NCBI RefSeq assembly: GCF_029167105.1
Contig: NZ_JARFML010000026.1
Location: forward strand, 1-64,000
Reading direction: 5' to 3'
DNA: 64,000 bases
DNA from: Bradyrhizobium yuanmingense
Lineage (GTDB): Bacteria; Pseudomonadota; Alphaproteobacteria; Rhizobiales; Xanthobacteraceae
In this document: positions 58,025-64,000 of the stretch, in pieces
Layout: each line of letters starts with the position of its first letter
Position numbering within the stretch: position 1 is the stretch's first letter
The notes under the pieces: model-generated
Seen by the model: the letters and a program-made list of their open reading frames with translations, nothing else
The model's database searches: none
What the model was told of the DNA's origin: nothing
Translations under genes and position numbers: made by a program

Positions 58025-59680
58025 ATGTCTGGTCTGCCCCTCGTCAGCCGCCTTGGTCGACAACTCGCCCGTTTCGCAGCGGCCGAGCGAGGCAATATCG
58101 CAGTGATCTTCGCCATAGCGCTGGTACCCGTACTGGGTTTTGTCGGCGCCGCGCTGGACTACAGCCGGGCCGTCCACGCACGCACCTCGCTGCAGTCTGC
58201 GCTCGATTCCGCAGCATTGATGGTCTCCAAAGACCTCACCAACGGCATCATCTCGGAGTCCGAAGTTGAGGCCAAGGCAAAATCCTATTTTAGCGGTCTC
58301 TATACGGGTCGCCCCGGTTTGGTCTCGACCGCAGACATCCATGCCACCTACACCCCGAAGGATTCCAATGGAATTTCAAACGTCGTGGTCACCGGATCGG
58401 GCGCCATGCCGACCGATTTCATGAAGATCGCTGGCTTTCCGACGCTTGGATACAATGGCAGTTCGACTGCGGCGTGGGGAAATACGCGCATGCGGGTGGC
58501 AATGGTCCTGGATAACACGGGATCGATGGCCCAGAACGGCAAAATGACGGCCATGCAAGCCGCGGCCACGGACATGATCACCACCTTGTCCAACTACAAC
58601 AAGCAGACGGGCGACGTTTACATCTCGATCATTCCATTCTCGAAAGACGTCAACGTCGGCACGACCAATGTCAATGCCTCATGGATCAACTGGACTGAAT
58701 GGGAGGCCGAGCCTCCGATCCTCGTCAACAACAAGTCCAGCGCCTTCAATTCGGCCATCGGCGGGTCGAATTGCCCCTTTTCGTACTCTTCCCACGGCTT
58801 TGTCTGCATGGATCGGCCGGCTACGTTGAGCGGCGCCAACACCACCAGCAAGATACCGTCGACCGGCACCTATGCCGGGTACATCTGCCCGAGCAGAGAC
58901 AATGGCAACAAGATCTCAGGCAAGTCAGGCATCTACTACAATGGTTGCTACACGACCGCCACCGGGGCGAGCGCAAGCTGCGGATCGAGCACAAGTTGCA
59001 CCTGCACGGGCAGCGGCTCGGGCAAGATCTGCCATCTCTGGCGCGGCGACGGGACCACAGCAACGGCTGCGGCAGCGCCGGGTCACAACACCTGGACCGG
59101 TTGCGTCAACGACCGTGATCAGGACTACGACACCAAGAACTCCGCACCCGGTTCGGGCAGCGGGAGCCCCTCCTCCCAGTTCTATGCCGAGCAGTGGTCG
59201 GGTTGCCTTCCAGCCACCGTGTTTCCGATGAGCAACCAATGGCAGACGCTCAAGGACCAGATCGCTGCGATGGTTCCGAGCGGCAACACCAACCAGGCCA
59301 TTGGTCTTGCGTGGGGATGGCAATCTCTCAGCACGACCAATCCGCCGATCTCGGCGCCGAGCAAGGCCAGCAACTACGTCTACAAGGACTACCTTGTGCT
59401 GCTGTCCGACGGCTTGAACACCCAGAACCGTTGGAGCACGAGCCAGTCCAACATCGATGCCCGGCAAGCGATCCTCTGCCAGAACATCAAAGCCGACACG
59501 GCAAACCCGGTCACGATCTTCACGATCCAGGTCAACATCAACAATGCGGACCCGAAATCTCAGGTGCTGCAGGATTGCGCGACCAATGGGAACTTCCAGA
59601 TGATAACGAGCGCCTCTCAGACATCGGACGCGTTCAAGAACATCCTGACGCAGATTTCCAAGTTGCGCGTGGCGAGGTAA
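58025..59680 (+). CDS. TadG-like pilus assembly protein with vWA domain
   Basis: 551 residues. The N-terminal TadE/TadG segment reads RGNIAVIFAIALVPVLGFVG, a type-IV-pilin-like hydrophobic helix preceded by a Gly and charged residue, then DYSRAVHARTSLQSALDSA. A vWA domain (about 155-550) starts MRVAMVLDNTGSMA, with the metal-site acidic and Ser/Thr residues. The middle is Cys- and Ser/Gly-rich (CGSSTSCTCTGSGSG) and ends YLVLLSDGLNTQNRW. No other tad/flp genes are adjacent. Probably exported, membrane-anchored. Confidence 0.85.
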   Translation: MSGLPLVSRLGRQLARFAAAERGNIAVIFAIALVPVLGFVGAALDYSRAVHARTSLQSALDSAALMVSKDLTNGIISESEVEAKAKSYFSGLYTGRPGLVSTADIHATYTPKDSNGISNVVVTGSGAMPTDFMKIAGFPTLGYNGSSTAAWGNTRMRVAMVLDNTGSMAQNGKMTAMQAAATDMITTLSNYNKQTGDVYISIIPFSKDVNVGTTNVNASWINWTEWEAEPPILVNNKSSAFNSAIGGSNCPFSYSSHGFVCMDRPATLSGANTTSKIPSTGTYAGYICPSRDNGNKISGKSGIYYNGCYTTATGASASCGSSTSCTCTGSGSGKICHLWRGDGTTATAAAAPGHNTWTGCVNDRDQDYDTKNSAPGSGSGSPSSQFYAEQWSGCLPATVFPMSNQWQTLKDQIAAMVPSGNTNQAIGLAWGWQSLSTTNPPISAPSKASNYVYKDYLVLLSDGLNTQNRWSTSQSNIDARQAILCQNIKADTANPVTIFTIQVNINNADPKSQVLQDCATNGNFQMITSASQTSDAFKNILTQISKLRVAR

Positions 59681-59701
59681 GTCAAGCCTGCACCGCAGAC
59701 G

Positions 59702-59730
59702 AAAAGCCCGGCCAGTGCGGCCGGGCTTTT
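59702..59730. terminator. Bidirectional terminator between tadG and phasin genes
   Basis: AAAAGCCCGGCC (59702-59713), AGTGC loop, GGCCGGGCTTTT (59719-59730). A perfect 12-bp stem with A/T flanks on both strands, between convergent genes. Confidence 0.92.
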
Positions 59731-59754
59731 GATTCTAGGAACCTATTGAGCGGA

Positions 59755-60093
59755 TCAGTTCGCGGCCGGGGTGAACTTCGACACGATGGTCTCGACCGGC
59801 TTGAACGCCTGCTTGGCGAGGTCGCTGTAGAGGCCGGCGATCTTCTGCGATTCCGCGACGAAGGTTTCGTAGGCGGAACGGGCAAAATCGGTTTGCGCTT
59901 CCATCGCCTTGTCCAGCGACTTCACGCCGGAAAGCTTCTCGACGAAGGACTTGGTGTCTTCGAACGACTTCTTCGTGTAGTCGCCATAGGCGCTGGCGAT
60001 CGCCTGGAGGCCGTGCTGCACCGAGGTCGCGGAGGCAACGCACTGCTCGAACTGCTCTTTCCCGTAGCTCTGGAAGTCTTCAACCTTGAACAT
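59755..60093 (-). CDS. Phasin family protein
   Basis: 112 residues, all predicted helix with amphipathic heptads: EDFQSYGKEQFEQCVASATS, VQHGLQAIASAYGDYTKKSF and FVEKLSGVKSLDKAMEAQTD. Phasins coat polyhydroxybutyrate granules. The length and sequence fit the small phasins (PhaP) of Bradyrhizobium. Upstream are two GTGC-N3-GCAC dyads that look like PhaR sites (60157-60196), as expected for a phasin repressed by PhaR when granules are absent. Monocistronic by its terminator. Confidence 0.88.
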   Translation of the reverse strand: MFKVEDFQSYGKEQFEQCVASATSVQHGLQAIASAYGDYTKKSFEDTKSFVEKLSGVKSLDKAMEAQTDFARSAYETFVAESQKIAGLYSDLAKQAFKPVETIVSKFTPAAN

Positions 60094-60156
60094 TTCGGAA
60101 TCCTTTTCCCTGGCTCGCGTCGGGAAGCCCCGGCTCCCTGACTCCGCCCAAAATTA

Positions 60157-60196
60157 GTGCAACGCACAAAAAAGTCAAGAATCTTGTGCGTCGCAC
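60157..60196. promoter_or_regulatory. Two PhaR-type dyads upstream of phasin gene
   Basis: GTGCAACGCAC (60157-60167) and GTGCGTCGCAC (60186-60196) are both GTGC-N3-GCAC, with centres 29 bp apart, and each is followed by AA on the right. They fit a TGCRNYGCA-type motif that I recall as reported for PhaR in B. diazoefficiens. They lie 64-103 bp upstream of the phasin start. The rest of the 387-bp gap to the carboxypeptidase gene (60197-60480) shows no gene. Confidence 0.65.
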
Positions 60197-60480
60197 AAAT
60201 CGGGCGCAAATCGCAGAGATTCCCGGGGTTTTCCGCAAGGGTTCCTTAAGCTTTTGGAAACCGGGCCACCCTACCTTGATTCCCTGGACGTGGTCACTTC
60301 CGCGAGCGGCCAAAAGCCGTTTGAGAACATCACCTTAGCCAGAACAGCGGCTCGGGTCCAACGTCCCCCCGCGGCCAACACCAGCGGAGGGACAGCCTGA
60401 GCAGGTAATGATCCCGGGTCCGTCGGGCACAATTTCGCCTCACGAGCCGGTGATCAAGTCAGAAACGGGGACGGGGTTCC

Positions 60481-62328
60481 ATGCTTCGTAAAAACTTGTC
60501 TGCCTCGCGCTGGGCGCGGGTTGGCGTTTTCGGGCTTCTTACGGTCACCACCGCAGTCATCTTCACTGTCGACGCAGCCGAGGCGCGGCGCCACCGTCGA
60601 CATTATGCGCACCACCGGGTGCAGCATGACGTGTCCGAGAGCTCCAGCTCGAAATTCGCGTCCATCATCATCGACGGCAATTCCGGCGCAGTGCTCCAGG
60701 CGACGAGCCCTGACGGGATCCGCCACCCGGCCTCGCTGACCAAGATCATGACGCTCTATCTGCTGTTCGAGCGCCTCGAATCCGGCAAGATGAAGCTCGA
60801 CACCGAGATGCCGGTGTCCAAGCACGCCGCCGACCAGGATCCGACCAAGCTGAATCTGCGTGCCGGCCAGACCATCCGCGTCGAGGACGCGATCAAGGGC
60901 CTCGTCACCCGTTCGGCCAACGACGCAGCCGTGGTGATCGCGGAAGCGATCGCCGGTGACGAGGACGACTTCGCCCGGATGATGACGCGCAAGGCGCGCT
61001 CGCTCGGCATGTCCAGGACGGTCTACCGCAATGCCAACGGCCTTCCCAACGACGAGCAGGTCACGACCGCGCGCGACCAGGCCACGCTGGGTCGCGCCAT
61101 TCAGGAGCGCTTCCCCCGCTACTATCGCTATTTCGCCACCTCGACGTTCAATTGGCGCGGACAGTCGATCCGCAACCACAATCGCCTGCTCGGCAGTGTC
61201 GAAGGCGTGGACGGCATCAAGACGGGCTACACCCGCGCCTCCGGCTTCAACCTCGTCAGCTCGATCCGCCGCGGCAACCGCCACCTGATCGGCGTGGTGC
61301 TCGGCGGCCGCAGCGGTGGCTCGCGCGACGCCATCATGCGCAACCTGCTCGCGGAGAACCTCGACAAGGGTGCGACCGTCCGCACCGTCGCCGCGGTCAC
61401 GGAGCGCAACGGCACTGAAGCCAACACCGATGTCGCCGATGCCTCGGATATGCCGGCACGGCCCGCCCTGCCGGTCCAGGCCGCGGCGGTCCCTGCTCCC
61501 GAAGCCGCCCCTTCGCGGCTCGCCGCGCGTCTGTCGACGCTGGCCGCAGCGACTGCGGCGATGCCGCCCGCTCACTCCAAACCCGAAGCTCGGCCGACGG
61601 AGTCCAAGGTGGAGCCGGCGCCGCTCACCAATGGCGTGATCTCGAGCCAGCCGCTCTCCATCATCCCCGGCTCGTCCGAGCCGATGAAGCCGGTTCGGGT
61701 CAAGACCGTTCAGGTCAAGGCTGGCGCCGTGAAGGTCGCCTCCGCGGCTCCGGCCCAGGGTGGTGTCCAGGTCGTTGCGCCACCGATCACCAGCACCGTC
61801 CCGCCCCGTTCCGACGTCGCGGAAACCTCAGGTGCCGTCGTCGCCAGAGCAGATCTCATCAACAGGCCGGAGGCGGTGAGCCAGCCGGAAGCGCCGAAGG
61901 CCGAGATGGCCCGCACCGAACTGCCGCGGCAGCCGGCGGGCTTCGGTACCGGCAACGGCATTCTCGGCGTGCTGCCGGCCGCAACCGCCGCCGCACCGGC
62001 TCCCGCTCCGAAGCTCGCGTCGGCCGACCCGGCGCCGCAGCCGATCCAGATGAGCGCCACCACCAAGCCCGCCGTCACCCACAGCGGCTGGATCGTCCAG
62101 GTCGGTGCGCTGGAGAGCGAGAACGAAGCTCAGCAGCGCATCGACGCGGCCCGCAACTCCGCCCGCGGCCTGCTCAGCAAGGCGGACCCGTTCACCGAGC
62201 CGGTCGTCGCCAAGGATAATCGCAAGCTTTACCGCGCCCGCTTCGCCGGGCTTGAGCGCGATCAGGCCGAAGCCGTCTGCCGCACCTTGAAGCGTGCCGA
62301 GATCTCCTGCATCACCGTTCGCAACTGA
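60481..62328 (+). CDS. D-alanyl-D-alanine carboxypeptidase with C-terminal SPOR domain
   Basis: 615 residues. The signal/anchor region is VFGLLTVTTAVIFTVDAAEA. A class C-type penicillin-binding D,D-peptidase (DacA family, S11) follows: Ser85 in SLTK, SAN at 145-147 and KTG at 247-249. A Pro/Ala/Lys-rich spacer of about 250 residues leads to a SPOR domain (GWIVQVGALESENEAQQRID to ISCITVRN, about 535-615). It trims pentapeptides and probably localises to septa by its SPOR domain. Terminator-like hairpin downstream. Confidence 0.92.
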   Translation: MLRKNLSASRWARVGVFGLLTVTTAVIFTVDAAEARRHRRHYAHHRVQHDVSESSSSKFASIIIDGNSGAVLQATSPDGIRHPASLTKIMTLYLLFERLESGKMKLDTEMPVSKHAADQDPTKLNLRAGQTIRVEDAIKGLVTRSANDAAVVIAEAIAGDEDDFARMMTRKARSLGMSRTVYRNANGLPNDEQVTTARDQATLGRAIQERFPRYYRYFATSTFNWRGQSIRNHNRLLGSVEGVDGIKTGYTRASGFNLVSSIRRGNRHLIGVVLGGRSGGSRDAIMRNLLAENLDKGATVRTVAAVTERNGTEANTDVADASDMPARPALPVQAAAVPAPEAAPSRLAARLSTLAAATAAMPPAHSKPEARPTESKVEPAPLTNGVISSQPLSIIPGSSEPMKPVRVKTVQVKAGAVKVASAAPAQGGVQVVAPPITSTVPPRSDVAETSGAVVARADLINRPEAVSQPEAPKAEMARTELPRQPAGFGTGNGILGVLPAATAAAPAPAPKLASADPAPQPIQMSATTKPAVTHSGWIVQVGALESENEAQQRIDAARNSARGLLSKADPFTEPVVAKDNRKLYRARFAGLERDQAEAVCRTLKRAEISCITVRN

Positions 62329-62349
62329 TTTCCTTCTCCGCTCCAGACC

Positions 62350-62376
62350 AAATGCCCGCGCCTTGCGCGGGCATTT
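62350..62376 (+). terminator. Terminator after the SPOR carboxypeptidase
   Basis: AAATGCCCGCGC (62350-62361) pairs with GCGCGGGCATTT (62365-62376) around a CTT loop, then TCGTTTTGG. A perfect 12-bp stem with a T-rich end, 21 bp after the stop. Confidence 0.88.
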
Positions 62377-62560
62377 TCGTTTTGGTGCGGCGGTGATGCG
62401 CAGGGCTTTCCGGACAAGGCTGTTCCACGACAACCTCTCGTCAAGGATTTACGGTTAAAACTTTGCTCAAGGGGATCGACCACGCCGACAAGGGCGGGCG
62501 ACGGCAGACAGAGCAAACGGAGCTCACGCGGTACGGGCGTTTGTAGCGTTGGTGCCGGAG

Positions 62561-63286
62561 TTAGCCGTTATGCGTGCGAAGCAGAGTATCCTTGGCCTCG
62601 TTTACCCGGGCAGCGAGATACGTCGAGCCCCCCTGGTCGGGATGGAGTTTCTTCATCAGGGATTTGTGGGCCCGGCTGATGTCGTCGCGCCCCGCTCCCG
62701 GCTGCAAGCCAAGGATCTGATAGGCTTCCTCCGCCGTCATTTTGCTGCTCGCCGCCGTGCGGCGCTGCCGCCCTGCCGCATCGCCCTGCGCGTTCTGACG
62801 CCAAGCGGGAAACCGGCGGTCCAGATAGCTTTCAAGTAGGGCCACGCTCTCGGCGTCGAACGTCGGGACTATCGCGAGCAAGCCGGCGAGATCGAATTCG
62901 TCGAGATTGCGCCCGGCATGAGGCCCCGCAACGATCTGGCCGGAAAGCTGGCCGGAATCGTGGTCGAGCCGCATGTCCAGGAATTGCGAGCGCACCCGCG
63001 AGGCCTGCCCGGACGGGCGCGTCGCACCGCCGCCGAACAGCCCGCCGACATTGCCGAAGCCAGCATTCGCGAGTGGTGTCCAGCCGAGCAGGCCCGCGCC
63101 GAAAATTCCGAGCGGGATCGCAACCGCCAGCTCGCCGCGCAAGCCGGTGAAGGCCGCAACCGCCAGCGCCAGCACGCCGCCGCCGAACTTGAGGGTGCGC
63201 GCCAGCACCGCTGGATTGGCGGAGCGGAACATCTGGAGCAGCAGGTACAGCGTGATAACAGCGACAGCGCCGGCGATCAGGGTCAT
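62561..63286 (-). CDS. Membrane-anchored J-domain protein
   Basis: 241 residues. Two or three N-terminal hydrophobic segments (TLIAGAVAVITLYLLLQMF, FGGGVLALAVAAFTGL, LAVAIPLGIFGAGLLGW) precede a cytoplasmic part. The J domain is C-terminal (about 183-241): MTAEEAYQILGLQPGAGRDD, HPD at 215-217 in KKLHPDQGGST. The layout (membrane then C-terminal J) resembles TIM14/Pam18-type and alphaproteobacterial DnaJ-like proteins that recruit DnaK to the membrane. Its neighbour is a vWA gene, 70 bp upstream. Confidence 0.88.
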   Translation of the reverse strand: MTLIAGAVAVITLYLLLQMFRSANPAVLARTLKFGGGVLALAVAAFTGLRGELAVAIPLGIFGAGLLGWTPLANAGFGNVGGLFGGGATRPSGQASRVRSQFLDMRLDHDSGQLSGQIVAGPHAGRNLDEFDLAGLLAIVPTFDAESVALLESYLDRRFPAWRQNAQGDAAGRQRRTAASSKMTAEEAYQILGLQPGAGRDDISRAHKSLMKKLHPDQGGSTYLAARVNEAKDTLLRTHNG

Positions 63287-63356
63287 GGCCGGAATATAGT
63301 CGTGCTGTTGTCAAAAAGCATGGCGTCCAGCGCCGCAAGCCGCACCGGCCGGACCG

Positions 63357-64000
63357 CTATTTCATCTGGCTGATCAGCTTCGCCGCGCCACTCACGCTTC
63401 CAGCCAGCTTCAACAGCGCCTCACGTCCACCCGCGGCATAGGCCGCAGCTGCCCGCAGCAACTCGCGCAGCTGCGCCGCCGCACCGGGATCGAACCGGCA
63501 CCAGGCACCGCCAGTCAGCCGCGCGATCTCGCGGAAGGCCTGTTCGGCGACCGCGTCATGGCCTTCCTGAAAGACGAATACGGGCACCTTGAGCATGCCG
63601 AGCTGGCCGGCCTTGGCGCAGAGCTCGTCGATGTCTTCCTCCATGGCATCGCCGACGAAGACCACGGCCCGCACGCCGGATGCGACTGCCTCGCGCCTGG
63701 CCTCGCTCAGGACCTTGCCGATCTGCGTATCGCCGCCGCGGCAATCGATCTTGCTCATCAGGGTCGCCAGCCTGGCGCTGTCTGAAATCCAAGCCGTGGC
63801 GCGGCACTCGTTGAGGCCGCGATAATAGACCAGCCGGATGTCGAGACTGCCGAGCGCTGCGGTCTCGCGAAACATGTCGGCCTGGAGCGCGCAGGCCATG
63901 TCCCAGGTCGGCTGCCGGCTCATGGTCGCATCCAGCGCGAAGATCAGCCGCCCCCTCGCGCCCGGGGCATGCGGCGAGAGGGTCCGCGCCTTGGCAACGA
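63357..64000 (-). CDS. vWA-like domain protein (partial, 5' end outside window)
   Basis: The frame is open from the window edge to a stop at 63357, at least 214 residues. Although an internal ATG exists at 63923, the residues before it read RLIFALDATMSRQPTWD, which is the first strand and metal-site (DxTxS) of a vWA domain, so translation clearly starts outside the window. Later segments ATLMSKIDCRGGDTQIGKVL and VRAVVFVGDAMEED fit a vWA fold, and AGGREALLKLAGSV forms a helical end. Role unknown. It is upstream of the J-domain gene and probably cotranscribed. Confidence 0.8.
   Translation of the reverse strand, partial: VAKARTLSPHAPGARGRLIFALDATMSRQPTWDMACALQADMFRETAALGSLDIRLVYYRGLNECRATAWISDSARLATLMSKIDCRGGDTQIGKVLSEARREAVASGVRAVVFVGDAMEEDIDELCAKAGQLGMLKVPVFVFQEGHDAVAEQAFREIARLTGGAWCRFDPGAAAQLRELLRAAAAYAAGGREALLKLAGSVSGAAKLISQMK

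Noticed and set aside
1..64000. CRISPR arrays, tRNA or rRNA genes
   Set aside because: No evenly spaced short direct repeats and no cloverleaf-like sequences with CCA-adjacent ends were noticed. A covariance-model search was not possible here.

Overview
The window looks like a chromosomal segment of a Bradyrhizobium-type alphaproteobacterium. The evidence is high GC with strong third-position GC bias, the gene order around pyrB-pyrC-plsY-dprA-topA-rnr-rpmG-pleD/divK-dinB, two DUF3551 proteins, a phasin with GTGC-N3-GCAC boxes upstream, and several families of long palindromic intergenic repeats that I associate with this genus. This placement is from memory of gene content; no search was run.

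Layout. 0-5 kb: the end of an IS5-like element abuts and seems to truncate a nitronate monooxygenase gene that is divergent from a LysR regulator. A secreted cyclase-family protein, ruvX and an AEC transporter follow. 5-9.7 kb (minus strand): CPBP membrane protease and AidB-like acyl-CoA dehydrogenase, then a translationally coupled pair of a secreted caspase carrying a glycan-binding-type C-terminal domain and an M15 (VanX-like) dipeptidase. 9.8-12.8 kb: pyrB, a pyrC-like gene lacking the HxH zinc motif, and plsY. 13-21 kb is accessory: patatin, amidase, a small hypothetical, a duplicated 5' fragment of dprA beside an AT-richer orphan ORF, intact dprA, and two mirror-image HxlR/oxidoreductase pairs. 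21-29.6 kb is core: topA, rnr, DUF983, NUDIX, an LLM-type flavin monooxygenase and rpmG.

29.8-38 kb: a DUF3551 pair, MFS transporter plus TetR with an evident operator, the pleD/divK cell-cycle signalling pair, a coupled DUF3572-dinB-ACT unit, RidA and an EipB-like (DUF1849) envelope protein. 38-45 kb: second RidA, GDPD, FemAB-like acetyltransferase, HIT, TrmO, AzlC/AzlD, SPOR-containing lytic transglycosylase and a HAD phosphatase. 45-51.7 kb: aldoxime dehydratase, nitrilase and a divergent AraC regulator form a probable aldoxime-to-nitrile-to-acid module; beside it lie an orphan amino-acid binding protein, a class III aminotransferase and a GcvA-type LysR regulator. 51.8-64 kb: aldo/keto reductase, DHA2-type MFS, clpA/clpS, a TadG-like vWA protein, phasin, a SPOR-tailed D,D-carboxypeptidase, a membrane J-domain protein and the 3' part of a vWA gene cut by the window edge.

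No tRNA, rRNA, CRISPR array or complete prophage was seen. Terminator-like hairpins and repeats sit mostly at gene 3' ends. The most unusual items are the caspase/M15 pair, the dprA duplication with its inserted ORF, the aldoxime-nitrilase module, and a family of four same-orientation 87-bp palindromes.
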